A stretch of 64,000 bases of DNA from Lumbricus rubellus. Its lineage: Eukaryota; Annelida; Clitellata; Crassiclitellata; Lumbricidae. This document shows positions 9,930-21,294 of the stretch, one piece after another. The stretch lies in the NCBI GenBank assembly GCA_945859605.1, contig OX243825.1, positions 25,245,713 to 25,309,712 on the forward strand. Direction: 5' to 3'. Position 1 is the stretch's first letter; every line of letters starts with the position of its first letter. Both the position numbers and the translations under genes were made by a program. The notes below the pieces were generated by a model. That model worked only from the letters and a program-made list of their open reading frames with translations, had not been told where the DNA came from and did not search any database.

Positions 9930-10028
9930 TGTTATAGGCAATTGATTTTTTATATAATTAGTTTTAGATAGGCTTAATGAAAGTTTATTTGCCTTGAACC
10001 AATCACTAGCTGATATTAATTCATGATT
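9930..10028 (-). mobile_element. Small reverse-transcriptase fragment
   Basis: On the minus strand a short frame reads ELISASDWFKANKLSL, matching the segment after the catalytic YADD motif in many non-LTR reverse transcriptases (SDWF-N-KL-LN). Fewer than 35 codons survive, directly beside a polymerase-B fragment. Confidence 0.4.
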
Positions 10029-10029
10029 G

Positions 10030-10395
10030 ACCAGCTGGAGAAGCTGGTCATAAGAGAATATACTCATAAGGATATACTCCTTTTCTTAGCAAAAGATCGA
10101 GCTTCTTTCCTGCATATCGTTTCCCAATGTTTCTGCATTGATCTTTGCGCGGATTCTTCGATAAGGTGTCGAGACTAGAAGCAATAAATTTGTAACTGTC
10201 ATAAAACGCAGTTCTCGTAGGACTATGTTTCTTTTCCATCTTTTACAAACTTATCAACTACGACATCTCTGCTGAAAGATATATACTTCTTCTCGTTAGT
10301 AGGTAATGCAGTTAATTTCTCTCCATCATCACTTCTCAGTTTCTTAATGAACAGATGACAATCGTACCCGGATAGATCATGAACAAATCACGAAC
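10030..10395 (-). pseudogene. Polinton-type DNA polymerase B fragment
   Basis: A single minus-strand frame carries LSGYDCHLFIKKL, KYISFSRDVVV and LLLRKGVYPYEY. The first corresponds to the exonuclease II region of protein-primed B-family polymerases; the last is a conserved segment of Polinton/Maverick-type PolB as I recall it. It lies on the same strand and downstream of the more N-terminal PolB remnants at 14041-17540, consistent with one gene torn apart by later insertions. It ends at about 10395 against an L2-like LINE. The family call rests on motif recall, not on a search. Confidence 0.6.
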
Positions 10396-11600
10396 AGTGG
10401 AAGAGAAATGGATATCCGGGAACAAGTTGCAGAGGAGCTCCATGTAAATCCTAGCAAGCTGAGCTCTGCCGCTAAGCCAGATGTATTGAGTTTTATCAGA
10501 GTTCAGGTGGAGACGGTTAGAGGCCATCCACTGGTCTAGTGCTGTGGTGGCATCGAGAATAGAGGCGACCAGTGAGACAGCTGTACTGGAAGGGCCATGA
10601 ACAAATGCTTGCGTGTCGTCAGCGTATTGATGAGCCGAAGCACCCTTGAGAGAGAGTATAACGGATAGATCTGCAGTGTAGAGAATGTAAAGAAGCGGCG
10701 CCAGGACCGAACCTTGGGGCAAACCGTAAGAGACAAAAGACCAGGCAGAGCGTGTGGACCCAAAAATCACAGATAAGGAGCGGTCTGAGAGGAAAGAACT
10801 GCACTAAAGAAGGGCAGAGTCACGTATGTTGAAGGATTTAGAGAGACGCTTAAGGAGTATGGCGTGATCAACCGTGTCGAACGCTGCACTAACGTCAAAC
10901 AAGGCAAGCAAGGTGACGTGGCTTTGGTCAGCTGCTGCAAAGACGTCAGCAAGTAAGCGGGTGATAAGAGATTCAGTGGAGTTGTGTTTCCTAAAACCAG
11001 ATTGAAGCAAGGGCATTAGTGAGTTGGTTTCAAGATAGTCAACTAGCTGGAGCGAAATACACTTTCCAGAAGTTTGGAAAGAAAGGAGAGATTAGAAATC
11101 GGGCGGTAGCTGGAAGGGGTGCTGGGGTCTTGACCCTGGCGCTTGAGAGAAGGGAAAACCACAGCTCTTTTGTGCTGGTTTGGAACAGAACCCTGAGCCA
11201 ATGAAGAATTCCACAATAACAGTAAAAAAGGCAGTAACTCGTCAATAAACTCTTTAACTATAAACGGCGGAAGAATATCCAACTCGCATGACTTCGACGT
11301 GTAACCTTCGATGAGGCGTCTGAGAGCGTCAGGCTGTAGCGGCTGCCATTCGTTGAGGGTGGCAGGTGAAGCTGAAGGAGGGAAAGACGGAGGCGGGAAG
11401 CCCTCCGTTGAGCGACGAGTCGCAGCGATCTTCTCAGTCATGAAGTTAATGTAGCCGTCGGCCGTGAAAGTTGACTGAGAAGGAGAGTGAGGATCAGCGG
11501 AACGGCCAAGGATCCCAGCCAAAACTGACCACAGCCGGCGCGGGCTATGACCGTCCCGAGCGACCAGCTCCTCCCAGTATAGCGTTTCCTTGGACATGTT
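10396..11600 (-). mobile_element. L2-like LINE, reverse-transcriptase part
   Basis: Minus-strand frames give, in order, KETLYWEELVARDG, SSYRPISNLSFLSKLLE, LLQSGFRKHNSTE, LALFDVSAAFDTVDHAILL, YGLPQGSVLAPLLYILYTAD, HQYADDTQAFVHG and SNRLHLNSDKTQYIWL. These are the RT blocks of L2/CR1-type elements, including the catalytic D in FDVSAAFD and the YADD box. Frame changes between the pieces make it inactive. It is truncated at both ends: the endonuclease is absent on the right and the 3' tail is missing on the left, where it abuts PolB. The start of the 6.24-kb tandem duplication (11504) cuts through it. Confidence 0.8.
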
Positions 11601-11814
11601 TGTAGCGGTTTATTACGCTCTTATCCATTAAGCTAATCAATCTACATGTTAATGTTAATGCTAAGTAGGAGTTAAGCTAGCTAATTTATAAAGGCGCTAT
11701 ATAATGTTTTGGCGCAGTCTAGAGATAAAAGCACTAGAAACTAGACAGTTAGCGAACTAACGTCAAACTCATTAACGACGGAGAGAGATGCGTTGTCTGT
11801 CTGTTTGTTTGTTT

Positions 11815-12027
11815 GTATGTGCACTTGTTATAGCGCCCCTTCAAGCTCTCACTACTCAGAGGCGCTCCCGATGCAGAGCGGACACTGCATCGGAGTTTCA
11901 CGCCGAAGCGCTGAGCAATTGTGAGTGAAGGACTTGCCCAAGGTCCTTACGCGGGGAAGTGGATTCGAACCTCGGACATTCCGGCTCCAAGGCAACGACG
12001 CGCCACTAGACCACCGCGCCCCACAAT
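11815..12027 (-). repeat. tRNA-derived SINE
   Basis: On the minus strand the element opens with a tRNA-like head: GGTCTAGTGG resembles an A box and GAGGTTCGAATCC is a near-perfect B box of an RNA polymerase III promoter. The body (CTTGGGCAAGTCCTTCACTC) and a tail GGGAGCGCCTCTGAGTAG to GGGGCGCTATAACAAG follow. At least five related copies occur in this window. Confidence 0.8.
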
Positions 12028-14024
12028 GTTACGTGGTCCCCTAGGATAGGCTCAAAGTAAAGACTCGTTGTCTAGTTTAAGAGGTATAATTCAACAAAAA
12101 CATAACGATACAATTACCAAACTGCAGGCCAGTTGGAAAGTCGTCAACGGAGTTCATTCAGCGACGACCGTACGAAACAAAATGTCGTCAAACAGCCACA
12201 GGCTGGCGACGAAGTAACTTAATTAAAACCCCGCAAAAGGGTATAACACGAAAGAACCTTAATTAAACTTAGGTTAACGGAGATCTCTGACAAAAGACTG
12301 CATGAGCAGTACGACCTTATTCTAACCACAAATCAGAGAGTCTCTCCACACCCCCTGAAGTAATTCCTTATATAAGACCCGTCTGTCACCAGGTGTCTCC
12401 CAGCAGGCTAACAAAGTCAACTGTCCGACGGTTCGTGACTACGGACCATCCTATAACTATTCCAGTCGTGGAACCCAACATACCCCCGGACAACCACGAA
12501 AGGCAGAAACCAGAAGGGTTCCTGACTTAACTAACATGCACATGCACAAGAAAAAAGGTTACACGACTGCGAACAAACAAAAAAGAGCACAGAAAAGCAC
12601 CGGACAAGATTAATCATACATTAGGACAAGTAAAAATGCAATGAACTACACAAGCGAAACGTCCAAGCGCCTTTCCCCTAGGCATTCACAGTTCGAAACA
12701 CAAAATCAAAACGAAGTTTCCCTAAATATTTGACATGGCTATTGGAAACTCTAAAGTTCGTACAATCTCGCACAAGATCTAATCGCCAAAAGAAAATCTG
12801 CACACGGTATCAAGCAACAAAAGCGAACGAAACGTTCGTAGCCTAATGCTCCAAGAACACCGTCTCGAAACAATCCAAGGCGAAAGTTCGAGGAAATCGT
12901 TCTCTCGAGACTTCCAGAAACGAAAAGAAATGTAGCACAATGGCACACAGCCAAACCATAGTGCGAGAAGACTGAGAGCGAAGAGCGCAGTCACCGACTC
13001 GTAAAGAACTAAGAGCGAAGTGTCTGTATCGCTCGTCAGACTGGACGCGAGCGACAAGCCGTCGTACTCGTCACTCACGAAGGAAAAAAGCGAAGTCGAC
13101 ATCGTCAAGATGGTCGTCACCATCCAACGAATCACAAAGACGCTCACACTTCTTCGTCGAAGCCTCGCAGAACCAAAGCGTAGACGGCATCCATCACCGA
13201 CCAGCGAATCCAAATCGTGAATCTGCAAAGAAGCGCTCTCACAAGACAAAACAAGAGAATTAGCGTCATTGTTATTATCATAGCAATAACGTCCATATAC
13301 ACAGTCTGACCAAATAAGGATATAATTGAGGAATTAACGGACAGTTGGCGAATAATAAATACGTCAGAGGAGACGGATAAAATCGATTTGATTCTTGGCA
13401 AGAAGTTGATGAGAATGGTCGATTTTGTTGAGACAAGAGACTAAATATCAACTGCTGGGATGAAATCCGGCGAACAATTCTCGTTGTAAAACAAATTGTT
13501 GCGTTCGCGATCGTGGTTACGGCCTACTATCTCATTTTTGGAGCTCTAGCGTTCGTGTGAAACTACAGTTGATCGTGTGACAGTTGGACATTTTGGTCAT
13601 TGGAAACAGAAAGTGATTTTGGGTTCACTTCTGTCGGTTGGTGGTAGAGTTAATGTTCGCGGACCCGCGGCATTAATCATCAGTTGGAGTGGAGACGTCT
13701 GGTGTTGTGAAGTGTATGCTTTCTTGGACGACTGGGTTCGATCTGGATCGAGTTCGTTCCACTGAATTCATCTTCATCATCATTCGTAGCACAGGGTTGC
13801 ATTTTCTACGAGAATCTACAGAATTATCGAAAGGCCGTTTTGTCAAGTTGCTGAACGTTGCTCTGAGAAACTCATCTGTCGATCGCAGCTAAGCCAAATA
13901 ATAATTCTAATTAAATAAGCGCCAAATAGGTAAATAGGATTATTGCATAATTGTGAAGGTGCAGTATTGTTTAATATTATATTTTCTATCAAAAGTACTG
14001 TACTTCTTGATATCAGATCTTTAT
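12028..14024. other. Unresolved block inside the duplication
   Basis: No gene is supported. It is less AT-rich than its surroundings and has medium-length frames on both strands (for example 156 codons at 12779-13249) without recognisable motifs. A TATA-like CTTATATAAG sits at about 12371. I cannot say whether it belongs to a Polinton, an LTR element or the host. It is repeated at 18316-20312. Confidence 0.5.
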
Positions 14025-14409
14025 TTGTCAAGTAATCAATTCATACTCGGTTCACGGCATTAAAGTATTTATATAACGCTGCAATGTTGTAGATAAATCG
14101 ATTATAGTTTATCTTTTCTTTTTCGGTGAATATCATCTTCTTAGGAAATTTAAACAGGTTATATATTGGTTTTATATTCTCTTCGAGTTTATCTACAAAT
14201 ATTTGACCATCATCATCCTCGCTTTCAGCAGTAAACGGCACTAGATCTTGTGAATATACGCTATCATCAAAATATTTTATGCAGTAACAAAAAGAGCTAG
14301 GAGTATGCTTTTGATATTTTAATAATCTATAATCGATTTATCTACAACATTGCAGCGTTATATAAATACTTTAATGCCGTGAACCGAGTATGAATTGATT
14401 ACTTGACAA
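14025..14409. repeat. 83-bp inverted repeat around polymerase remnant
   Basis: Arms 14025-14107 and 14327-14409 are reverse complements over 83 bp, apparently without a mismatch, with a 219-base spacer. The spacer and left arm hold polymerase-B coding remains, so the palindrome was probably made by an inverted duplication of part of that gene. The copy is at 20313-20697. Confidence 0.85.
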
Positions 14410-15006
14410 CTTGACAACTTTGCAACTTGTTGTTATTTTTTGCTCGTTATGACTCTTAATATCATTTCGGCTAGTTAGCGCAGAGAGCGCCTCTGAGTAG
14501 ATATCTTGAAGAGGCGCTATCTAAATTATCAGAATGAATGAATGAATGAATGAATTTTATTAGTTTACGACAACTCTGGATTTGGTTCACAATAATTATT
14601 GGCTACTGGTTTAACAAACGATTTTTAAAACGATTGATTTTTTGAAAGCATTGCGATTGACAAAGCCATAAAGTTAATTCCATCTTCAATTTCCAATTTC
14701 AATTTCAGCGTAGACAATAGACTAATCGGAACCCTCATAGATCTGTTATAATTTTTAAAACTTAGAATAGTTCCTGGTACAGGTATTTATATTTTTGTAG
14801 CGTTATATTGTGAGCAGTACTGTTTATGTGTGTTGTGTAACCAACTAGACATTTTTTACAATAATTCATCGAATGAGATCGCAATGCCATCAATTTATTA
14901 AAGTTCTTAATCCGACAATAATGCAAAAGATCTACGCATCTATCAATACCATAATTCGACAAATATAATGGGCATACTTCTTTTTCATAACCGAATACAT
15001 TTGCGC

Positions 15007-16120
15007 TTGCATTTGAGATTTTGACAACGGAGGTGAGCACAGGAAAACTGGAACAAGTGGATTCATTTGTATATTTGGGATGCCGGTGTAAAGGTTTCAA
15101 ATTACCCCCTCCTAAACATTACCCCCCGGTAACTTGAAACCGGTTTCAGATTACCCCCCCCCCCCGGAAACTAGATTTGCATCAATCTTCGCATTTATTG
15201 CACTAAAAATTTTAGAAAAATCATCCCGCTTCTTGTTTTGGTGGGAAGCTTTTCATCTGTCATCCAACTTCAATATTTTAATCGGGAAAAAATAATAGCC
15301 TCGAAGACATTTCTCCATGTGACTTCAGCGGCGATTTAGTATTTTAGTAACATATGAAAATATTGATAACAAACCACGAAGTGGGATGACAGATGAAAAT
15401 TTTCGGACCAAAACAGGAAGCGGGATGATTTTTCTGATATTTTTAGTGCAGTAAATGCGATGACTGATGCAAATTACAGTTTTCAGGGGGGTAATGTTTA
15501 GGAGGGGGTAATCTGAAACCTTTACACCGGGTTACAAAGGACGCAAATTGCACGGGAGAAGTAAGATCAAGACTAGCGATGGGAATGATGAGCCTGGTCA
15601 AACTGACGAAAGTTTGGAAAAACAAATCTGTCGGCAACAGAACAAAAACGAGACTGCTGAAGGCCTTGGTGTGGCCAGTGGCGACATACGGGTGTGAGGC
15701 ATGGACATTAAAAAAAGAAGAGGAAAGACGTATACAAGCATTCGAGAACAAATGTCTTAGAAAGACACTAAGAATTCCATGGACAAAAAAGCTGACCAAC
15801 GAACAGGTGTACACCATAGCAGGAACAAAGCAACAACAGTACTGTTGACCCACGTAAAAACAAGAAAGTTGCGATACTTTGGACACGTCATGAGACAACA
15901 AAATGACAGCATAGAAAACAGCCTGCTGACGGGATTGATGGAGGGGAAAAGAAGTAGAGGAAGACCTAGAACGGCATGGATAGACAACATCATGAAATGG
16001 ACTTTCGGGAAGGAGACTAATGAACATGGCAGGAGATAGACAACTGTGGAAGATGCTCATCCTTTCGTGCAGCCAACCGTCGCAGAGCGACGATGGCGAA
16101 ATGACATGACATGACATGAC
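15007..16120 (+). mobile_element. 5'-truncated LINE with 12-bp target duplication
   Basis: ATACATTTGCGC occurs at 14995-15006 and again at 16121-16132, a 12-bp target-site duplication within the polymerase-B remnant. The insert reads LEQVDSFVYLG, (nested MITE), TKDANCTGEVRSRLAMGM, LVWPVATYGCEAWTL, LRYFGHVMRQ and GKRSRGRPRTAWIDNI. This is the C-terminal part of an endonuclease/reverse-transcriptase LINE that lies after the YADD box. It ends in a tail of ATGAC repeats (16101-16120). Frames shift near 15840. The clade is not fixed; RTE-like or Ingi-like elements share this C-terminus. Confidence 0.85.
15087..15526. mobile_element. 440-bp fold-back MITE with CCGG duplication
   Basis: CCGG flanks both sides (15083-15086 and 15527-15530). 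The element begins TGTAAAGGTTTCAAATTACC and ends with its reverse complement. The inverted arms extend far inward: ATCATCCCGCTTC and CATCTGTCATCC on the left are answered by GGATGACAGATG and GAAGCGGGATGAT on the right, leaving only a short loop. C-runs and G-runs of six or more lie near the ends. It splits the LINE frame between YLG and TKDAN. No coding capacity is visible. Confidence 0.85.
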
Positions 16121-16977
16121 ATACATTTGCGCGAATATTATTCGTTTTTTCGAATCTACCTATAATATTTGCATCAGCAGAAATCAATACCACTCCAATT
16201 AAGAGTTTTCGATTGTTCTACTAAAGCTTTTGTTATTCTCTGTGGGTCTTTTTCTTTTGGATTCAACGCTCTAGTAATAAACCATTTAAAACATTCATCA
16301 TCATCATCGTTTTTTAAGTTAATAATTGCCTTTTTATTAGCTGAAATTTCGGGAAGCGGAATGTAAGAACTACCTGTTAAGGGTGTATATTTTACTGTAT
16401 TGATATATAAATTTGCAACAGCCTTAAATCTCCAATTACTTCCACGCATCTGAAAACTAGCAATAGACCCCATGATTTTATCCTTCTTTCCGCTATATAT
16501 TTCGTGCACGTCATTAGCAACTAAAATAACTTTTGTCCTAGAAACGAATGGTATATTCTCAGAATTTACTTCTCCAGCTCTACGCGTTCCATAGTACAGG
16601 TAAGAACTAAATTAGTCTTTGTATGACTATTATTCAACAACAGATTAACTACCTGCGGTCCGACAAAGTTAATAAATTCCATCTATTGTATATTGCTTGG
16701 TGAATCCTTTAATAGCTGATGCTGTTTTGTCGAATTTTAATTTTATAAAATATCCTGGAAACAGTTGACCAACGATTCCAGTTTTCCATTAACTGCTTTA
16801 TTCTCTTGTTTAGGTATGTAACTAAGCAACCAATCTGCAAAAAATATTATTTTGGATCTAACCTTATTTTGTAGGTTCTCTTAGGCACGAGGAGTAAGCG
16901 TAGGGACCTTAATGTCAGGTACCGATGAATCTAGCAAGTGCGTAACTCCTCCAACATGGTTTATCTTTCTTAAACTA

Positions 16978-17402
16978 CACTGTGTCCGGAAAAATTCCAA
17001 GGCTTTACGGTAAATATAAAAATAATTAGTAAACATTAATAGATTTTTAAAATTCCAGAAACAGTTTAATCCTGAAATATTATGGAACTATAATTTATGT
17101 TCGAAATGTCCGCCATTGGCTTCCACGCATGCTTCGAGACGTATACACGCCACTGACTAACAGCAGCATCGACGACCAGTTGATCAAGTTCATCCCAAGC
17201 ATTAACAATTCGCTCGCGGAGTTCTTCGATGTTTCTGACCTTTGTCTTGGTATACTTTCTCCTGCATTACTAATAATTTACAAAGAATTTTTTTGGTAAT
17301 TATGTACGGATCAAAAAGGTTTTAAAATTTTCTAATTGATTATTATCTACTATAGTTTTTTCATTCATATATTAGAGCCTTGGAATTTTTCCGGACACAG
17401 TG
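16978..17402. mobile_element. Mariner-type MITE with 27-bp terminal repeats
   Basis: TA lies on both sides (16976-16977 and 17403-17404). The termini are perfect 27-bp inverted repeats beginning CACTGTGTCCGGAAAAATTC. Read on the minus strand the centre carries a remnant of the transposase C-terminus (NIEELRERI, then a WRV--R stretch and GGHFEH), the usual end of mariner/IS630-type transposases. It is an internally deleted derivative, inserted in the polymerase-B remnant. Confidence 0.85.
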
Positions 17403-17743
17403 TACATTTCTTTAAATACATTTTATTCTTACCATACAAAATATTAACATCCAAATTATCTCTCGTACACTTAGATTTTGTAGACATTTCCGTTTTGATA
17501 AGCTATGATACCAGCACTCTGACCACACGCCATTAACGGCTTTATACATAGATGTATACGTGGTTCAGTCTCTCGATTCATTATCTACTCTTATCGGTTG
17601 TTTCCTGACAGTATTTAACGCGTCATGTCGACATGGCATAGACGTGTAGCCTGTCGGAAGTATATTCTTTTAATAACTATTACAGCTAAAAGTTGAGGTT
17701 TGTTGAAATGGGAAATACATGTAATCATGTGCTGCTTGGCTAG

Positions 17744-17791
17744 GTTTGTTGAAATGGGAAATACATGTAATCATGTGCTGCTTTGCTGCTT
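17744..17791 (+). repeat. 48-bp filler between tandem copies
   Basis: The 48 bases between copy 1 and copy 2 are themselves mostly a repeat of the end of copy 1: GTTTGTTGAAATGGGAAATA to TGTGCTGCTT is copied from about 17698-17736. Such short templated filler is typical of end-joining repair. Confidence 0.8.
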
Positions 17792-18102
17792 GGCCAAGGA
17801 TCCCAGCCAAAACTGACCACAGCCGGCGCGGGCTATGACCGTCCCGAGCGACCAGCTCCTCCCAGTATAGCGTTTCCTTGGACATGTTTGTAGCGGTTTA
17901 TTACGCTCTTATCCATTAAGCTAATCAATCTACATGTTAATGTTAATGCTAAGTAGGAGTTAAGCTAGCTAATTTATAAAGGCGCTATATAATGTTTTGG
18001 CGCAGTCTAGAGATAAAAGCACTAGAAACTAGACAGTTAGCGAACTAACGTCAAACTCATTAACGACGGAGAGAGATGCGTTGTCTGTCTGTTTGTTTGT
18101 TT

Positions 18103-18315
18103 GTATGTGCACTTGTTATAGCGCCCCTTCAAGCTCTCACTACTCAGAGGCGCTCCCGATGCAGAGCGGACACTGCATCGGAGTTTCACGCCGAAGCGCT
18201 GAGCAATTGTGAGTGAAGGACTTGCCCAAGGTCCTTACGCGGGGAAGTGGATTCGAACCTCGGACATTCCGGCTCCAAGGCAACGACGCGCCACTAGACC
18301 ACCGCGCCCCACAAT
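18103..18315 (-). repeat. tRNA-derived SINE (duplicate copy)
   Basis: Second copy of the SINE at 11815-12027 carried by the tandem duplication, with the same pol III A and B box-like sequences. Confidence 0.8.
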
Positions 18316-20312
18316 GTTACGTGGTCCCCTAGGATAGGCTCAAAGTAAAGACTCGTTGTCTAGTTTAAGAGGTATAATTCAACAAAAACATAACGATACA
18401 ATTACCAAACTGCAGGCCAGTTGGAAAGTCGTCAACGGAGTTCATTCAGCGACGACCGTACGAAACAAAATGTCGTCAAACAGCCACAGGCTGGCGACGA
18501 AGTAACTTAATTAAAACCCCGCAAAAGGGTATAACACGAAAGAACCTTAATTAAACTTAGGTTAACGGAGATCTCTGACAAAAGACTGCATGAGCAGTAC
18601 GACCTTATTCTAACCACAAATCAGAGAGTCTCTCCACACCCCCTGAAGTAATTCCTTATATAAGACCCGTCTGTCACCAGGTGTCTCCCAGCAGGCTAAC
18701 AAAGTCAACTGTCCGACGGTTCGTGACTACGGACCATCCTATAACTATTCCAGTCGTGGAACCCAACATACCCCCGGACAACCACGAAAGGCAGAAACCA
18801 GAAGGGTTCCTGACTTAACTAACATGCACATGCACAAGAAAAAAGGTTACACGACTGCGAACAAACAAAAAAGAGCACAGAAAAGCACCGGACAAGATTA
18901 ATCATACATTAGGACAAGTAAAAATGCAATGAACTACACAAGCGAAACGTCCAAGCGCCTTTCCCCTAGGCATTCACAGTTCGAAACACAAAATCAAAAC
19001 GAAGTTTCCCTAAATATTTGACATGGCTATTGGAAACTCTAAAGTTCGTACAATCTCGCACAAGATCTAATCGCCAAAAGAAAATCTGCACACGGTATCA
19101 AGCAACAAAAGCGAACGAAACGTTCGTAGCCTAATGCTCCAAGAACACCGTCTCGAAACAATCCAAGGCGAAAGTTCGAGGAAATCGTTCTCTCGAGACT
19201 TCCAGAAACGAAAAGAAATGTAGCACAATGGCACACAGCCAAACCATAGTGCGAGAAGACTGAGAGCGAAGAGCGCAGTCACCGACTCGTAAAGAACTAA
19301 GAGCGAAGTGTCTGTATCGCTCGTCAGACTGGACGCGAGCGACAAGCCGTCGTACTCGTCACTCACGAAGGAAAAAAGCGAAGTCGACATCGTCAAGATG
19401 GTCGTCACCATCCAACGAATCACAAAGACGCTCACACTTCTTCGTCGAAGCCTCGCAGAACCAAAGCGTAGACGGCATCCATCACCGACCAGCGAATCCA
19501 AATCGTGAATCTGCAAAGAAGCGCTCTCACAAGACAAAACAAGAGAATTAGCGTCATTGTTATTATCATAGCAATAACGTCCATATACACAGTCTGACCA
19601 AATAAGGATATAATTGAGGAATTAACGGACAGTTGGCGAATAATAAATACGTCAGAGGAGACGGATAAAATCGATTTGATTCTTGGCAAGAAGTTGATGA
19701 GAATGGTCGATTTTGTTGAGACAAGAGACTAAATATCAACTGCTGGGATGAAATCCGGCGAACAATTCTCGTTGTAAAACAAATTGTTGCGTTCGCGATC
19801 GTGGTTACGGCCTACTATCTCATTTTTGGAGCTCTAGCGTTCGTGTGAAACTACAGTTGATCGTGTGACAGTTGGACATTTTGGTCATTGGAAACAGAAA
19901 GTGATTTTGGGTTCACTTCTGTCGGTTGGTGGTAGAGTTAATGTTCGCGGACCCGCGGCATTAATCATCAGTTGGAGTGGAGACGTCTGGTGTTGTGAAG
20001 TGTATGCTTTCTTGGACGACTGGGTTCGATCTGGATCGAGTTCGTTCCACTGAATTCATCTTCATCATCATTCGTAGCACAGGGTTGCATTTTCTACGAG
20101 AATCTACAGAATTATCGAAAGGCCGTTTTGTCAAGTTGCTGAACGTTGCTCTGAGAAACTCATCTGTCGATCGCAGCTAAGCCAAATAATAATTCTAATT
20201 AAATAAGCGCCAAATAGGTAAATAGGATTATTGCATAATTGTGAAGGTGCAGTATTGTTTAATATTATATTTTCTATCAAAAGTACTGTACTTCTTGATA
20301 TCAGATCTTTAT
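18316..20312. other. Unresolved block (duplicate copy)
   Basis: Second copy of 12028-14024. Nothing in it is assigned. Confidence 0.5.
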
Positions 20313-20697
20313 TTGTCAAGTAATCAATTCATACTCGGTTCACGGCATTAAAGTATTTATATAACGCTGCAATGTTGTAGATAAATCGATTATAGTTTAT
20401 CTTTTCTTTTTCGGTGAATATCATCTTCTTAGGAAATTTAAACAGGTTATATATTGGTTTTATATTCTCTTCGAGTTTATCTACAAATATTTGACCATCA
20501 TCATCCTCGCTTTCAGCAGTAAACGGCACTAGATCTTGTGAATATACGCTATCATCAAAATATTTTATGCAGTAACAAAAAGAGCTAGGAGTATGCTTTT
20601 GATATTTTAATAATCTATAATCGATTTATCTACAACATTGCAGCGTTATATAAATACTTTAATGCCGTGAACCGAGTATGAATTGATTACTTGACAA
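20313..20697. repeat. 83-bp inverted repeat (duplicate copy)
   Basis: Second copy of the palindromic arrangement at 14025-14409, with arms about 20313-20395 and 20615-20697. Confidence 0.85.
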
Positions 20698-21294
20698 CTT
20701 GACAACTTTGCAACTTGTTGTTATTTTTTGCTCGTTATGACTCTTAATATCATTTCGGCTAGTTAGCGCAGAGAGCGCCTCTGAGTAGATATCTTGAAGA
20801 GGCGCTATCTAAATTATCAGAATGAATGAATGAATGAATGAATTTTATTAGTTTACGACAACTCTGGATTTGGTTCACAATAATTATTGGCTACTGGTTT
20901 AACAAACGATTTTTAAAACGATTGATTTTTTGAAAGCATTGCGATTGACAAAGCCATAAAGTTAATTCCATCTTCAATTTCCAATTTCAATTTCAGCGTA
21001 GACAATAGACTAATCGGAACCCTCATAGATCTGTTATAATTTTTAAAACTTAGAATAGTTCCTGGTACAGGTATTTATATTTTTGTAGCGTTATATTGTG
21101 AGCAGTACTGTTTATGTGTGTTGTGTAACCAACTAGACATTTTTTACAATAATTCATCGAATGAGATCGCAATGCCATCAATTTATTAAAGTTCTTAATC
21201 CGACAATAATGCAAAAGATCTACGCATCTATCAATACCATAATTCGACAAATATAATGGGCATACTTCTTTTTCATAACCGAATACATTTGCGC

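Larger units (their letters stand above)
14041..17540 (-). pseudogene. Polinton-type DNA polymerase B, N-terminal part, decayed
   Basis: Minus-strand coding runs right to left with interruptions. About 17405-17480 and 16600-16960 hold weak N-terminal remains (THLLDSSVPDIKVP, CTMERVELEK). 16174-16509 holds LTGSSYIPLPEI, ANKKAIINLKNDDDDECFKW and RALNPKEKDP. 14762-15000 holds VFGYEKEVCPLYLSNYG and the C-x2-C of NYCKKCL. 14041-14260 holds FKFPKKMIFTEKEK. I recognise this series as the region N-terminal to the exonuclease of Polinton/Maverick-type PolB. It is interrupted by a mariner MITE (16978-17402) and a LINE (15007-16120) and carries stops and frameshifts. The exonuclease fragment appears at 10030-10395; polymerase palm motifs were not found. 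Confidence 0.6.
11504..17743. repeat. Tandem duplication, copy 1 (6240 bp)
   Basis: This segment is repeated almost base for base at 17792-24029. Offsets are 6288 up to a C-run near 15150 and 6286 after it, because the second copy has two fewer C residues. The other differences I noticed are at about 15244 (G/T) and 15342 (T/C). Copy 1 begins inside an L2-like LINE and ends in AT-rich sequence. Confidence 0.95.

Noticed and set aside
12779..13249. 156-codon minus-strand frame
   Set aside because: No motif, no splice context and competing frames on the other strand. Its repetition at 19067 is due only to the segmental duplication.
15443..16126. 227-codon minus-strand frame (and its copy at 21729-22412)
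   Set aside because: It is antisense to the LINE at 15007-16120 and its C-terminus runs into MITE sequence. It shows no protein-family motif, and the sense strand codes the LINE.
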